A DNA stretch of 64,000 nucleotides from Pelagibacterium luteolum. Its GTDB lineage: Bacteria; Pseudomonadota; Alphaproteobacteria; Rhizobiales; Devosiaceae. The stretch spans positions 479,119-543,118 of the forward strand of contig NZ_FNCS01000001.1 in the NCBI RefSeq assembly GCF_900100665.1, read 5' to 3'. Below are positions 36,545-46,742 of the stretch, piece after piece (the stretch's first letter is position 1; each line of letters opens with the position of its first letter). Below the pieces are notes generated by a model. It searched no databases. It saw nothing but the letters and a program-made list of their open reading frames with translations, and was not told where the DNA came from. The translations under genes and the position numbers were made by a program.

Positions 36545-37228
36545 TTATGGGACCAGTCGATAACCGCCCTCTTCGGTCACCAGCAGCCGCGCATTGGAGG
36601 GATCGCGCTCGATCTTTTGCCGCAGCCGGTAGATGTGCGTCTCCAGCGTGTGCGTCGTCACGCGGTTATTGTAGCCCCAGACTTCGGCCAAAAGGATGTC
36701 GCGCGAGATGGTCTTGGAGCCCTGGCGATAGAGGAATTTAAGGATCGAGGTTTCCTTGTCGGTCAGCCGGATCTTGGCGCCATCGCCGTTTTCGAGCAGC
36801 TTGGCGGCGGGTTGGAAGGAATAGGGCCCGATCGTAAAGACGACGTCCTCGCTCTGATCGTGCTGTCGCAAGGCTGCCCGCATGCGCGCCAGGAGCACCG
36901 AAAACCGGAACGGCTTGGTTACATAGTCGTTGGCGCCACTTTCAAGGCCGAGGATCTCGTCCGCTTCGCTGTCTTGCCCCGTTAGCATGATCACCGGCGC
37001 GCGAAATCCGTCCTTGCGCATGATCTTGAGCGCCTCGCGGCCGTCCATGTCGGGCAGGCCGACATCGAGCAACACCATGTCGATGCGGTCCGACTTCGCC
37101 TTGGCACGCGCCGCTTCGGCGTTGTCAGCCTCAACGATATCGAATTCGCGATACGCTTCCAGCTGCCCGATCAGGGCGGATCTAAGTTCGGTGTCGTCGT
37201 CAACGACCAACAAGCGGCGTTTGTTCAT
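36545..37228 (-). CDS. OmpR-family response regulator, CenR-like
   Basis: 227 aa. Receiver domain with acidic pocket D10-D-D, phospho-acceptor D55 in L-L-D-V-G-L-P-D-M-D-G, and K in V-T-K-P-F-R. The C-terminal winged helix includes L-L-A-E-V-W-G-Y-N-N-R-V-T-T-H-T-L-E-T-H-I-Y-R-L-R-Q-K. The Q-S-E-D-x-V-F-T-I-G-P-Y-S-F linker and R-L-T-D-K-E-T-S-I-L-K-F-L-Y are like the Caulobacter cell-envelope regulator CenR, from memory. No histidine kinase is next to it. ATG 37228 was chosen because the receiver begins there; the frame opens at 37273. Confidence 0.88.
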   Translation of the reverse strand: MNKRRLLVVDDDTELRSALIGQLEAYREFDIVEADNAEAARAKAKSDRIDMVLLDVGLPDMDGREALKIMRKDGFRAPVIMLTGQDSEADEILGLESGANDYVTKPFRFSVLLARMRAALRQHDQSEDVVFTIGPYSFQPAAKLLENGDGAKIRLTDKETSILKFLYRQGSKTISRDILLAEVWGYNNRVTTHTLETHIYRLRQKIERDPSNARLLVTEEGGYRLVP

Positions 37229-37333
37229 GGCCCGGTCCCATCGCTCGATCGCAGCGGTCCAAAAGCCACGCAATCTCGAATTTTCTACGATTCAATCTAG
37301 GGTTAGGTTGTGGTCTCGCCAATCACATGCGCG

Positions 37334-38008
37334 TTATCGCGCGCCGAACAGCGCCGAACCGACCCTCACCTCTGTTGCACCCATCAGGATCGCCGTTTCG
37401 AAATCGGAGCTCATGCCCATCGACAATTGTGAAACTCCGGCGTCTCTCGCCAGAGCCGCCAATTGCGCGAAATAAGGTCCGGGCGCCTCTTCAAGCGGCG
37501 GGATGCACATTAAACCAACGATATCGAGCCCATATTGATCCCGGCACCGCGCGACGAATGCGATAGTTTCGCCAGCCGCCACCCCAGCCTTTTGGTCCTC
37601 GGCTCCGATATTGACTTGCACAAAGCAAGGCAGATGTCGGCCCTGCTTGGCCATCTCCTGGCCCAATATCTTGGCCAGCTTGTCGCGGTCCACGCTTTCA
37701 ATCACATCGAACAGCGCGACGGCATCGGCCGCCTTGTTGCTCTGCAGGGGCCCGATCAGATGCAGCACGATATCGGGAAACTCGGTCTTGAGCACCGGCC
37801 ATTTCCCTTGCGCTTCCTGGACGCGGTTTTCGCCAAAATGGCGTTGCCCGGCTTCCAGCAGTGGCAGGATCGCGTCAGCCTCAAAGGTCTTGGACACAGC
37901 GATGAGGTCGACCGCCTGGCTGCCCTCGATGCGTGCTGCGGCCTTCTCGATCCGATCCTGGATGGCAATCAGCCGCTCTGCGGCAGTTTCCCGGGCGTTT
38001 GCACTCAT
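37334..38008 (-). CDS. YggS-family pyridoxal-phosphate homeostasis protein (PLPBP)
   Basis: 224 aa, a single-domain PLP-binding barrel. The lysine forming the Schiff base is K40 in I-A-V-S-K-T. Other blocks are H-F-G-E-N-R-V-Q-E-A, H-L-I-G-P-L-Q-S-N-K, the C-terminal S-M-G-M-S-S-D-F-E-T-A-I and V-R-V-G-S-A-L-F-G-A-R. The protein buffers free PLP and has no known catalysis. It is divergent from leuS. Confidence 0.94.
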   Translation of the reverse strand: MSANARETAAERLIAIQDRIEKAAARIEGSQAVDLIAVSKTFEADAILPLLEAGQRHFGENRVQEAQGKWPVLKTEFPDIVLHLIGPLQSNKAADAVALFDVIESVDRDKLAKILGQEMAKQGRHLPCFVQVNIGAEDQKAGVAAGETIAFVARCRDQYGLDIVGLMCIPPLEEAPGPYFAQLAALARDAGVSQLSMGMSSDFETAILMGATEVRVGSALFGAR

Positions 38009-38101
38009 GGCAATGGTTGACCTTCCAACGCTTTTCTGGTGATGGTCGCCTACCCAATTTCTCTTTATTTCTCAAGTATAGGGCCGCGACCGGTACTCTC
38101 T

Positions 38102-40720
38102 ATGGCAAACGCTCCCGAGCGCTACAATCCGCGTGAACAAGAACCCTTCTGGCAAAAGACCTGGGCCGAAAACCAGACCTTTGTCACGAACAATGAAGAC
38201 GCGCGCCCGCCCTACTACGTGCTTGAGATGTTCCCCTATCCGTCGGGCCGCATCCATATGGGGCACGTCCGCAATTATACGATGGGCGACGTCGTCGCCC
38301 GTTTCCAGCGCGCCAAGGGTAAGAACGTTCTGCACCCCATGGGTTGGGACGCGTTCGGCATGCCGGCGGAAAACGCTGCGATGGCCAACAAGGTCCACCC
38401 GCGCGCCTGGACATATGAAAACATCGCTTCGATGCGCAAGCAGTTGCAATCGATGGGCTTTTCGCTCGATTGGAGCCGCGAGTTCGCAACCTGCGACGAA
38501 GATTATTATCATCGCCAGCAGATGCTGTTCATCGATTTCCTCGCCGCAGGGCTCGTGACCCGCAAGACCTCCAAGGTCAACTGGGACCCCGTCGACCAGA
38601 CCGTCCTCGCCAATGAACAGGTGATAGACGGCCGCGGCTGGCGATCCGGTGCGCTTGTCGAACAGCGCGAATTGACCCAGTGGTTCTTCAAGATTTCCGA
38701 TTACGCCGAAGAATTGCTCTCCGCCATCGACGGCCTGAACGATTGGCCGGATAAGGTGCGCTTGATGCAGCGCAACTGGATCGGCCGGTCTGAGGGCCTT
38801 CGCGTGCTGTTCGAGTTCGCCTCGGGCGATGCCGGCGCAAAATCGGTCGAGGTGTTTACTACGCGCCCCGATACTCTGTTTGGCGCGTCGTTCGTGGCGC
38901 TGTCGCCGGATCACCCAATCGCGGCCCATTTGGCAGAAGATGACCCGGCGCTTGCCGAATTCATCGCCGAATGCCGCCGTATGGGCACTTCCGCGGAAGC
39001 CATCGAGACGGCCGAAAAGAAGGGCTATCTCACCCCGCTCACCGTGAAACATCCGGTGATCGACGGCGCGACGCTGCCCGTTTATGTCGCCAATTTTGTC
39101 CTGATGGATTACGGCACCGGCGCCATTTTCGGCTGCCCGGCCCATGACCAGCGCGACCTTGATTTTGCGCGCAAATACGATCTGCCGGTCATTCCCGTCG
39201 TCTTGCCGCCCGAGGGCGACGCTGACGAGTTTGCCATCGGCACCGAGGCCTATACCGGCCCCGGCGTTGCGTTCAATTCGTCATTCCTTGACGGGATGGA
39301 CGTCGAAGCAGCAAAGGCGGCTATCGCAGAATATCTGGAAACCAAAAAGATCGACGGCAAGCCGCAGGCGGCTCGCCAGGTCAATTTCCGCCTGCGCGAC
39401 TGGGGCATTTCGCGCCAGCGCTATTGGGGTTGTCCGATCCCGGTTATCCATTGCGACACCTGCGGCATCGTGCCGGTGCCCAAGGACCAATTGCCCGTGC
39501 GTCTGCCAGAGGATGTCGAATTCGACACCCCCGGCAACCCTCTCGACCGGCATCCACGCTTTAAACACGTCGATTGCCCGACCTGCGGTTCCAAGGCGCG
39601 GCGCGAAACCGATACGATGGACACATTCGTTGATTCCTCCTGGTATTTCGCGCGCTTTACAGCCCCCCATGCCGAGACACCGACCATTCCCGAAATGGCG
39701 GATAAATGGCTGCCGGTCGATCAGTATATCGGCGGCATCGAGCACGCGATCCTGCACCTGCTCTATTCGCGCTTTTTCGCCCGCGCCATGCAGAAAACCG
39801 GCCATATGGAGGTGACTGAACCCTTCAAGGGCCTGTTCACCCAGGGCATGGTTACGCACGAGACCTATCGTGATGCCGACGGCAATTGGGTGGCGCCGGC
39901 CGACATCGTTTTCGACACGATAAATGGCGACCGCACAGCGCGCTCGGCCACAGGTGAACCGGTCTCGATCGGCTCTGTCGAGAAGATGAGCAAATCGAAA
40001 AAGAACGTCGTCGACCCCGACGACATGATCGCCGCCTATGGCGCCGATACGGCCCGATGGTTCGTCTTGTCGGATTCGCCCCCCGAGCGCGACGTCCAAT
40101 GGACGGAGGCGGGCATTGAGGGCGCATGGCGCTTTGTTCAGCGCGTTTATAAGCTTGTGAGTGAAGCCAGCGACATCCTGGCGCTCGATCCGCTCACGGT
40201 GGAAGCGGAAGACCCGCGTTCGATCGACATGCTCAAGATCGCGCACAGGACGACCGCACAAATCGATACCGATCTGGCCGGCCTTCGCTTCAACCGCGCC
40301 GTCGCTCAGATTTACGAGCTGGCAAATGCCATTCAAAAGTTCATGCCAGTCGTCGCTCAGGCGCCGTCCATGGCAAATTTGGGCGCATTGCGGGTTGCCA
40401 TCGAGAGGTTGGTCCAGTTCACGGCCCCGATGATGCCCCATCTGGCGGAAACCTGCTGGCGGTTTCTAGCACACGACACGATGGTGTGCGACACGCCATG
40501 GCCGGCAGCCGATGAGAGCTATCTGGTCGATGACACTGTGGTTTTGGCCGTTCAGGTGAATGGCAAGCGTAGAGGCGAGATCGAGATCCCCAAGGACGCG
40601 CCCAATGCTCAGGCCGAGGCTGCCGCCTTGTCACTGGAGGCCGTTGCGCGCATTCTGGAGGGCAATGCCCCAAGAAAAGTCATTGTGGTGCCCAATAGGA
40701 TCGTCAATATCGTCGCTTGA
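38102..40720 (+). CDS. leuS: leucyl-tRNA synthetase
   Basis: Class I synthetase of 872 aa, normal length. The HIGH motif is H-M-G-H at residues 52-55 ([13 protein letters not shown]). The CP1 editing domain lies roughly at 225-415, with the conserved T-rich region [16 protein letters not shown] is intact near residue 628 (E-K-M-S-K-S-K-K-N). It starts at ATG 38102; the frame runs open to 38039 without family similarity. lptE and holA follow, a common arrangement in proteobacteria. Confidence 0.97.
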   Translation: MANAPERYNPREQEPFWQKTWAENQTFVTNNEDARPPYYVLEMFPYPSGRIHMGHVRNYTMGDVVARFQRAKGKNVLHPMGWDAFGMPAENAAMANKVHPRAWTYENIASMRKQLQSMGFSLDWSREFATCDEDYYHRQQMLFIDFLAAGLVTRKTSKVNWDPVDQTVLANEQVIDGRGWRSGALVEQRELTQWFFKISDYAEELLSAIDGLNDWPDKVRLMQRNWIGRSEGLRVLFEFASGDAGAKSVEVFTTRPDTLFGASFVALSPDHPIAAHLAEDDPALAEFIAECRRMGTSAEAIETAEKKGYLTPLTVKHPVIDGATLPVYVANFVLMDYGTGAIFGCPAHDQRDLDFARKYDLPVIPVVLPPEGDADEFAIGTEAYTGPGVAFNSSFLDGMDVEAAKAAIAEYLETKKIDGKPQAARQVNFRLRDWGISRQRYWGCPIPVIHCDTCGIVPVPKDQLPVRLPEDVEFDTPGNPLDRHPRFKHVDCPTCGSKARRETDTMDTFVDSSWYFARFTAPHAETPTIPEMADKWLPVDQYIGGIEHAILHLLYSRFFARAMQKTGHMEVTEPFKGLFTQGMVTHETYRDADGNWVAPADIVFDTINGDRTARSATGEPVSIGSVEKMSKSKKNVVDPDDMIAAYGADTARWFVLSDSPPERDVQWTEAGIEGAWRFVQRVYKLVSEASDILALDPLTVEAEDPRSIDMLKIAHRTTAQIDTDLAGLRFNRAVAQIYELANAIQKFMPVVAQAPSMANLGALRVAIERLVQFTAPMMPHLAETCWRFLAHDTMVCDTPWPAADESYLVDDTVVLAVQVNGKRRGEIEIPKDAPNAQAEAAALSLEAVARILEGNAPRKVIVVPNRIVNIVA

Positions 40721-40777
40721 GGAAGCCTTGAACATTGAGATTTTCTAGATCCACAAAACTACCGGCACCGCACTAGA

Positions 40778-41317
40778 GTGAAACAGAACGGATATTTCGT
40801 GCAGCGAAATCAATTCACTAGCTTCCGCAACCGTGCTGTGCGCGCTCTATTTGTCATTGCTGCTCTGGCCCTGCCTCTTGGGGTCGCGGGCTGTTCAATG
40901 ACCCCGGTTTATGGTGATGCGGCGGCGACACAGTCCGTATTGGCTCTGACTTATGCAGAGCCGCAATCGCGGCTCGAGCAGGTGTTTTATCGTGAACTGT
41001 CCGCCCGGCTTTCAGCGCCACACAACCCAAACGCACCAGAACTGTCTGCACGGGTCAGCGTCTCGGCGACGCGTTTGGGGCTATCGGAGGTAGCAAGCCC
41101 GGTTGTTGATCGCCAGATTGTTGCCAACGTCACCTACAGCGTCACGCGAGACGGAGCTGTGATTGCCAGCGGTTCGCGTCGCGCCAGCGCCAATTATCAG
41201 ACCACGGGTCAGATCGTTGGGGACGATGAAGCCCGCATCAATGCGCAAGAAGCGGCGGTTCGCGCCGCGGCCGATATGGTCCGCCTTGCTCTGCTTGCTG
41301 AGCTGGCGCCCCAATGA
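40778..41317 (+). CDS. lptE: LPS-assembly lipoprotein LptE
   Basis: 179-aa outer-membrane lipoprotein that plugs LptD. After a basic N-terminus and a hydrophobic stretch, the lipobox is L-G-V-A-G-C39 followed by S-M-T-P-V-Y-G, a typical rhizobial LptE start. The remainder is a small alpha/beta domain with little sequence conservation. Translation begins at GTG 40778, or at an in-frame GTG at 40799; neither has a strong ribosome site. The stop overlaps the holA ATG by 4 bases. Confidence 0.88.
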   Translation: MKQNGYFVQRNQFTSFRNRAVRALFVIAALALPLGVAGCSMTPVYGDAAATQSVLALTYAEPQSRLEQVFYRELSARLSAPHNPNAPELSARVSVSATRLGLSEVASPVVDRQIVANVTYSVTRDGAVIASGSRRASANYQTTGQIVGDDEARINAQEAAVRAAADMVRLALLAELAPQ

Positions 41318-42336
41318 CTGCCCTAAAGGGGCGCGACATTGAGCGTTTCCTGGAAAAACCCGACATCTCAAGCGGGTTTGTTCTCGTCTACGGTCCAGAT
41401 CTCGGCCTTGTTGGGGAAAATGCCGGGCGTCTGGTCCGGCAGTTCGCTGGCAATCCGCCCGACCCGGAATCCTTTACCACGCTCCATATGAGCGAGATCG
41501 ATGCCGATCCCCAAAGACTTGGTATATTAGCGCGCAGTCCCTCTCTATTTGGCGGAGGCACGACGATCCGCGTGCGCGGCGCGACAAACAAGCTGGCGCC
41601 GGTGTTGGCGGAGCTGCTGGATGAAAAGGCCGAGGCAATCATCATCGTCGAAGGCGGCGATTTAAAACCGTCAGACGCCTTGCGCAAAGCGGCCGAAGCG
41701 CGAAGAGATGCGCGCGCGCTGCCATGCTACGCCGACAACGGTCAAACGCTTGATGCCCTGATTCGCGACACTTTTGCCAAAGCGCAGATCAACCTCGAAG
41801 CCGATCTTGTCGGTTTTCTCCGTGACATGCTGGGCAATGATCGCCAGGTCACCCGCCAAGAGCTTGAAAAGCTAGTGCTTTTCGCTGGAAATGGTGGGAC
41901 GCTCACCCGCCAGGATGTCATTGCGCTGTGTGGCGACAACGCAGCCCTCGCGACAGACTCTGTCGTCGACGCGATAGCGTCCGGCCACGCGCGAAAATTT
42001 GACGAGTCCATTACACGCGTAACGAGCGCCGGGACCGACATCCAGAGACTGCTGATCGTGACGCAGCAGCATTTTTCACGACTGCGTACCATGCGCGCCG
42101 AGATTGACGCTGGATCGTCGACCGATCACGTCGTCGGACGCGCGACGCCCCGCATCCACTTCTCACGCAAAGCCAGTGTCGAGCAGCAATTGCGATTGTG
42201 GAATGACGACGGATTGGCGGCGGCCTGCAACCGGCTGAGCACTGCCATCGCCGATAGTCGCAAGACGGGGCCTCTCGCCGCAGCCATCGGTCGGCAAGCC
42301 ATGCTCGCCGTGTGCCTGGCTGCGGCGCGTCGTTAA
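41314..42336 (+). CDS. holA: DNA polymerase III subunit delta
   Basis: Clamp-loader subunit that opens the beta clamp. 340 aa. The N-terminal AAA-like domain begins with F-V-L-V-Y-G-P-D-L-G-L-V-x-E, and a three-helix lid and collar domain follow (Q-L-R-L-W in the C-terminal part). Coupled to lptE by ATGA overlap. It faces parB tail to tail, with a parS-like site in the 51-base gap. Confidence 0.93.
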   Translation: MTALKGRDIERFLEKPDISSGFVLVYGPDLGLVGENAGRLVRQFAGNPPDPESFTTLHMSEIDADPQRLGILARSPSLFGGGTTIRVRGATNKLAPVLAELLDEKAEAIIIVEGGDLKPSDALRKAAEARRDARALPCYADNGQTLDALIRDTFAKAQINLEADLVGFLRDMLGNDRQVTRQELEKLVLFAGNGGTLTRQDVIALCGDNAALATDSVVDAIASGHARKFDESITRVTSAGTDIQRLLIVTQQHFSRLRTMRAEIDAGSSTDHVVGRATPRIHFSRKASVEQQLRLWNDDGLAAACNRLSTAIADSRKTGPLAAAIGRQAMLAVCLAAARR

Positions 42337-42365
42337 ACGCCCGAAAACGTCGAGCGTTAGCTCAA

Positions 42366-42381
42366 TGTTTCACGTGCAACA
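42366..42381. promoter_or_regulatory. parS: parS-like site between holA and parB
   Basis: TGTTTCACGTGCAACA matches the bacterial parS palindrome TGTTTCACGTGAAACA except for one position (C for A in the second arm). It lies 7 bases downstream of the parB stop. Confidence 0.75.
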
Positions 42382-42387
42382 TCGAAA

Positions 42388-43278
42388 TCAGTGCGACATC
42401 AACTTGCTACACACGGCGTCAAGTTGCTCGAGCGTCTTGTAGCGGATTTCAAGTTTCCCACCCCGATCCTTATGGTCCAAGGTGACCGACAGGCCCAGAG
42501 CATCTGACAACTGGCGTTCGAGCGCCAGAGTGTCAGCGTCCTTGCTCGGCGCAGAGCCTCGCTCGCGCACCGTGCCGGGTTCGCGCCGCGAATCGCTATC
42601 CTGCTGATGCAGCGCTTCAGCTTCTCGGACCGATAGCCCCGCATCAACAATCCGCCGTGCCAGCGCCAGCGGATCATCGGACGTGATCAGCGTGCGCGCG
42701 TGACCGGCCGTCAATTCGCCGGCTTCGAGCATGGTTTGCACTTCGCGCGGCAGGCGCAACAAGCGCAGCGTATTGGCGACATGGGATCGCGATTTGCCGA
42801 TCACTTGCGCAAGGTCTTGCTGCGTATAGGAAAACTGCTCGATTAGCTGGCCATAGCCTTGCGCCTCTTCAAGCGGATTGAGGTCAGCGCGCTGGACGTT
42901 CTCAATGATGGCAAGCTCGAGTGCTTCTTTGTCATCGACCTCTCGGATGATCACCGGAACTTCGTGCAGTCCCGCTCGCTGCGCAGCCCGCCAGCGCCGT
43001 TCGCCGGCGATGATTTCGTAGACATCCGGACCTTGATCGCTGGGACGGACAAGGAGCGGCTGCATGACACCTTTTTCGCGGATCGAATTGGTCAGATCCT
43101 CGAGCAATTCGGCATCGAAATCCTTCCGCGGGTTGGCGCGGCTGGCGATGACGAATTCGACGGGAAGGCGCCGGACGCCAGAGCCCGTATCGGCCTGTCG
43201 CGGAGCGGTCTCTATGGGGGCCATGTCGCCGATGAGGGCGGCGAGGCCGCGGCCAAGTCGTGTGGGCTTGTCTTGCAT
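42388..43278 (-). CDS. parB: chromosome-partitioning protein ParB
   Basis: CTPase clamp that loads at parS and spreads along DNA. 296 aa from ATG 43278 (MQDKPTRLGRGLAALIGD). The N-terminal CTP-binding domain has P-R-K-D-F, the E-I-I-A-G-E-R-R-W-R-A-A box and N-P-L-E-E-A. The parS-binding HTH includes Y-T-Q-Q-D-L-A-Q-V-I-G-K-S-R-S-H-V-A-N. A C-terminal dimerisation domain ends it. GGAGA is 6 bases before this ATG; upstream ATG 43290 overlaps the parA stop. Confidence 0.97.
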   Translation of the reverse strand: MQDKPTRLGRGLAALIGDMAPIETAPRQADTGSGVRRLPVEFVIASRANPRKDFDAELLEDLTNSIREKGVMQPLLVRPSDQGPDVYEIIAGERRWRAAQRAGLHEVPVIIREVDDKEALELAIIENVQRADLNPLEEAQGYGQLIEQFSYTQQDLAQVIGKSRSHVANTLRLLRLPREVQTMLEAGELTAGHARTLITSDDPLALARRIVDAGLSVREAEALHQQDSDSRREPGTVRERGSAPSKDADTLALERQLSDALGLSVTLDHKDRGGKLEIRYKTLEQLDAVCSKLMSH

Positions 43279-43289
43279 CGTCTTCTCCA

Positions 43290-44090
43290 TCACGCCGCCC
43301 GCAGCTGGCGTTCGCGCCGTATAACTTCAGTGGCCAGACGCAGATAAGCCTGGCTTCCAGCGCATTTCAAATCGTAAAGCAGGGCGGGCTTGCCATAAGA
43401 TGGCGCCTCTGAAAGCCTAACATTACGCGGTATCACCGTATCGTAAACTAGATTGCCCATATGCTCGCGCACGTCGTTGAGAACCTGTTCAGATAGATTG
43501 TTCCGCTTATCAAACATCGTCATCACAACGCCCTGAATCGACAGGCGTGGATTGAGCGTGGTACGAATTTGTTCAATGGTCTGAAGGAGTTGGCTTAAAC
43601 CTTCAAGCGCGAAGAATTCGCACTGCAGAGGCACCAATACCGCATCAGCGGCGGTCAGCGCATTGATCGTCAGGAGATTGAGCGAGGGCGGGCAGTCGAT
43701 CAGGACATAGGTGATCGGTTTGCCGTCTATGGTGACCTCGGATACATTTTCCAGCGCTGTCTTTAAACGAAACGCCCGATCTCGCTCGGCCGCGATCATA
43801 AGCTCGACGCCTAAAAGATCCATTGTCGACGGGACAACTGCGACGTTCGGAACCGACGTCAGCACAGCCGATTCTTTGACCGTCGCTTCATTGAGCAACA
43901 GATCGTAGGACGAACGCTCGCGATGCTGGCGGCCGATGCCGAGCCCTGTCGAGGCGTTGCCTTGGGGATCGAGGTCAATGATCAAAACGCGCTCACCGAT
44001 AGCGGCAAGCGCCGTGGCAAGGTTGATCGCGGTTGTCGTTTTGCCGACACCGCCCTTCTGATTGGCGAGAGTGAGTATCCGAGGGTGCAT
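43290..44090 (-). CDS. parA: chromosome-partitioning ATPase ParA (Soj)
   Basis: 266-aa deviant-Walker ATPase that moves ParB-bound origins. N-terminal A-N-Q-K-G-G-V-G-K-T-T-T carries both the deviant and signature lysines. D-L-D-P-Q-G-N-A-S-T-G-L-G and V-L-I-D-C-P-P-S-L are the other nucleotide motifs. GGAGG lies about 3-7 bases before the ATG at 44090. It follows rsmG by 38 bases and precedes parB by 11. Confidence 0.97.
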   Translation of the reverse strand: MHPRILTLANQKGGVGKTTTAINLATALAAIGERVLIIDLDPQGNASTGLGIGRQHRERSSYDLLLNEATVKESAVLTSVPNVAVVPSTMDLLGVELMIAAERDRAFRLKTALENVSEVTIDGKPITYVLIDCPPSLNLLTINALTAADAVLVPLQCEFFALEGLSQLLQTIEQIRTTLNPRLSIQGVVMTMFDKRNNLSEQVLNDVREHMGNLVYDTVIPRNVRLSEAPSYGKPALLYDLKCAGSQAYLRLATEVIRRERQLRAA

Positions 44091-44128
44091 CTGGCCTCCG
44101 AAACCGGTTCGGTTTCAAACACTTGCGG

Positions 44129-44779
44129 TCAGCGCTTCGGAGACAATGCCCTGATGTCTAAAATGACTGCATCAGCATCCGTCGCACTTGGATGCTTTAA
44201 CACATCGTAAACCCAATCTGAATCCGCTGATTTCAGTTCTTCCCCAAATTCGCGCCCTTTGTGGAGCAAGGCGCGAGATTCCGGAGACCAGAACCGATGG
44301 ATATACGAGAGCAGAAGCGGCATCGGCGCCAAGGCACGCGACGTAAAAATATCAACGACGCCAATGGATTGGGGATCGATCGCCTCGATACGATCGGTGT
44401 GCACCGTAATCGGTAAGTCAAATTCGCGCGCCGCGGCGCGCAAGAATGCACATTTGCGTGCATTGGATTCGACGAGCTGCATCGAAAAATCGCGCCCTTT
44501 GAGCGCGATGGCGAGGGGAAGCGCTGGAAATCCGCCGCCACTCCCGATATCGAGCATGCGAATCGGTGTTTCACTGGCGCCGATCAATGGCAAAAGCTGA
44601 AGCGAATCAAGGATATGGCGTTGCCAAAGATCACCGGGTGTTTCACGTGAAACCAGGTTTTGGACCTTTTGCCACTTCGCTACAAGGCGCACATATGAGT
44701 CGAGATCGGCGTTCGTGGACGTGATCGACCGACCTATCCACAGTTTGAAAACACCGATGTGCGAATCAGACCCGCTCAT
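44129..44779 (-). CDS. rsmG: 16S rRNA (G527-N7)-methyltransferase RsmG
   Basis: Methylates G527 in the 530 loop of 16S rRNA. 216 aa. It has a Rossmann SAM fold with [11 protein letters not shown] at about residues 75-84, preceded by the family N-L-V-S-R-E-T-P and R-H-I-L-D-S-L motifs. The V-S-R-E-T codons are supplied by a parS palindrome at 44639-44654. The ATG overlaps the mnmG stop by 4 bases. Confidence 0.96.
   Translation of the reverse strand: MSGSDSHIGVFKLWIGRSITSTNADLDSYVRLVAKWQKVQNLVSRETPGDLWQRHILDSLQLLPLIGASETPIRMLDIGSGGGFPALPLAIALKGRDFSMQLVESNARKCAFLRAAAREFDLPITVHTDRIEAIDPQSIGVVDIFTSRALAPMPLLLSYIHRFWSPESRALLHKGREFGEELKSADSDWVYDVLKHPSATDADAVILDIRALSPKR
44639..44654. promoter_or_regulatory. 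parS: parS site inside the rsmG coding region
   Basis: TGTTTCACGTGAAACC differs from the consensus TGTTTCACGTGAAACA only at the last base. It encodes part of the conserved V-S-R-E-T segment of RsmG, as in other bacteria whose rsmG carries parS. Confidence 0.92.
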
Positions 44780-46641
44780 GAAGCTTTACGGTCGATGCGG
44801 CCGCGGCGGATGACTGCCAGAATCAAAGTGAGGGCCGCGGGTGTTACGCCCTCGATGCGTTGTGCCTGCGCAATTGTCTGCGGTTGCGCGGCGATCAGCT
44901 TTTGCTTCATCTCGTTCGAGAGACCTGGCAGCTGTGCATAGTCGAGCCAGTTCGGAATGCCGCGCGACTCGTCGCGGCGCACGGCGTCTACATCCGCTTG
45001 CTGACGCTCAAGATAGACGGCATATTGCGCATCGATTGCCAGCTGATCGTAAGTCTTTGTTTCCATAGCGGAAATCTCTGGCCAAACGGCTTCTATATCG
45101 GCGCGAGAGGTGGTTGGATAGCTCATCAACTCAAAAGCTGTGCGGCGCACGCCGTCCGCATTGACGTTCACCCCGGATTTTCGGGCTTCGGTTGGTGTGA
45201 CCGTAAGGGTTTGCAGAAGTGTGCGGCCTGACTGGAGCCCATTAATGCGGGCTATGAAATGATCCTGGCGCGCCGGCCCGACGAGGCCATGATCGATGCC
45301 AAGTTGGGTGAGCCGCTGATCGGCGTTATCGACGCGCAGGTGCAGGCGGAACTCCGCGCGCGAGGTAAACATGCGATAAGGCTCTGTAATACCACGCGAA
45401 ATGAGATCATCGATCATCACGCCAAGGTATGAGTTCGTGCGCGAAAGGATCAGAGGATCGCGTCCCAACGCCGCTAGGGCGGCATTGGCGCCGGCAAGAA
45501 GGCCCTGGGCGGCGGCTTCTTCATATCCGGTGGTGCCATTGATCTGACCGGCAAGATAGAGCCCGGGCAGTGCGCGCAGCATCAGGGCCGGCGATAACTC
45601 GCGCGGATCGACATGGTCATATTCGATGGCATAACCAGCGCGCTTGATGACTACATTTTCCAAGCCCGGCATCGCCTTGAGAAACGCAAGCTGGACATCT
45701 TCTGGAAGTGAGGTCGAAAGCCCGTTCGGATATATGGTGGGATCGTCGAGCCCTTCGGGTTCGAGAAAGACGAGATGGCTGTCCTTATCAGCGAAGCGAA
45801 CGATCTTGTCTTCGATCGAGGGACAATAGCGCGGGCCGCGCGACTGGATACGGCCCGAATACATAGCTGATTTTGAAAGGTTATCGGCGATGATCCGATG
45901 CGCTTCAGCCGTCGTGCGGGTTTCAAAACACGAAATCTGCGGTGTGGTAATGGCGTCGGTCAGAGCCGAAAACGGTTCGGGCGGGGAGTCACCCTGTTGT
46001 TCGGCCAGGATACTAAAATCGATAGAATTTGCGTCGAGCCGCGGCGGCGTGCCTGTCTTGAGACGTCCAAGGCTCAGCCCGAGCGCTTCGAGCCGCGTCG
46101 AGAGGCCGAGAACCGGCCGTTCGCCAGCCCGCCCCGCCGGGATTGTTTCTTCGCCACGATGGATAAGACCACGGAGGAAGGTGCCGGTCGTTAGAACCAC
46201 AGCCTTCGCGGCGATCCGACGGCCATCCAGCAAGACGACACCGCAGATCTGCCCGTCGGTGACGATCAGATCATCAACTTCACCTTCTATAATGTCGAGA
46301 TGTTCGGTGCCTGAAAGCTCATCCTGCATGGCCTGGCGGTAAAGCGCCCTGTCCTGCTGTGCACGGGGGCCACGTACGGCTGGACCTTTGCGTTTGTTAA
46401 GCACCCGAAACTGAATGCCGCCTTGGTCGGCGATGCGGCCCATGACACCATCAAGCGCGTCGATTTCGCGAACCAGATGACCCTTGCCCAGGCCGCCAAT
46501 TGCGGGATTACAGCTCATTTCGCCGATGGTCGCGAATTTATGGGTGACCAGCGCCGTTGCGACGCCAAGGCGAGCCGACGCCGCGGCCGCTTCAGCTCCC
46601 GCATGTCCCCCGCCAACAATGATCACGCCATAATCGTGCAT
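44776..46641 (-). CDS. mnmG: tRNA uridine-34 5-carboxymethylaminomethyl-modification enzyme MnmG (GidA)
   Basis: FAD enzyme that works with MnmE on the wobble uridine of tRNAs. 621 aa, normal length. It starts with [14 protein letters not shown] (FAD), then [20 protein letters not shown]. Later blocks are [11 protein letters not shown], the N-G-L-S-T-S-L-P region and [13 protein letters not shown]. Three parS sites lie between it and mnmE. Confidence 0.97.
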   Translation of the reverse strand: MHDYGVIIVGGGHAGAEAAAASARLGVATALVTHKFATIGEMSCNPAIGGLGKGHLVREIDALDGVMGRIADQGGIQFRVLNKRKGPAVRGPRAQQDRALYRQAMQDELSGTEHLDIIEGEVDDLIVTDGQICGVVLLDGRRIAAKAVVLTTGTFLRGLIHRGEETIPAGRAGERPVLGLSTRLEALGLSLGRLKTGTPPRLDANSIDFSILAEQQGDSPPEPFSALTDAITTPQISCFETRTTAEAHRIIADNLSKSAMYSGRIQSRGPRYCPSIEDKIVRFADKDSHLVFLEPEGLDDPTIYPNGLSTSLPEDVQLAFLKAMPGLENVVIKRAGYAIEYDHVDPRELSPALMLRALPGLYLAGQINGTTGYEEAAAQGLLAGANAALAALGRDPLILSRTNSYLGVMIDDLISRGITEPYRMFTSRAEFRLHLRVDNADQRLTQLGIDHGLVGPARQDHFIARINGLQSGRTLLQTLTVTPTEARKSGVNVNADGVRRTAFELMSYPTTSRADIEAVWPEISAMETKTYDQLAIDAQYAVYLERQQADVDAVRRDESRGIPNWLDYAQLPGLSNEMKQKLIAAQPQTIAQAQRIEGVTPAALTLILAVIRRGRIDRKAS

Positions 46642-46655
46642 GGTTTTACGTCCGA

Positions 46656-46671
46656 TGTTTCACGTGAATCC
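46656..46671. promoter_or_regulatory. parS: parS site 1 of the mnmE-mnmG cluster
   Basis: TGTTTCACGTGAATCC, with 14 of 16 bases matching the parS consensus TGTTTCACGTGAAACA and the core TTTCACGTGAA intact. It lies 15 bases upstream of the mnmG ATG. Confidence 0.85.
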
Positions 46672-46690
46672 GGATCACGCGATTTGAGAG

Positions 46691-46706
46691 TGTTTCACGT
46701 GAATCC
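46691..46706. promoter_or_regulatory. parS: parS site 2 of the mnmE-mnmG cluster
   Basis: Same sequence as the first copy (TGTTTCACGTGAATCC), starting 35 bases after it. Confidence 0.85.
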
Positions 46707-46726
46707 AAGAGCAGGCTGGCCTCTTA

Positions 46727-46742
46727 TGTTTCACGTGAATCA
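46727..46742. promoter_or_regulatory. parS: parS site 3 of the mnmE-mnmG cluster
   Basis: TGTTTCACGTGAATCA, one mismatch from consensus, starting 36 bases after the second copy. Its last three bases form the mnmE stop codon on the minus strand. Confidence 0.88.
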
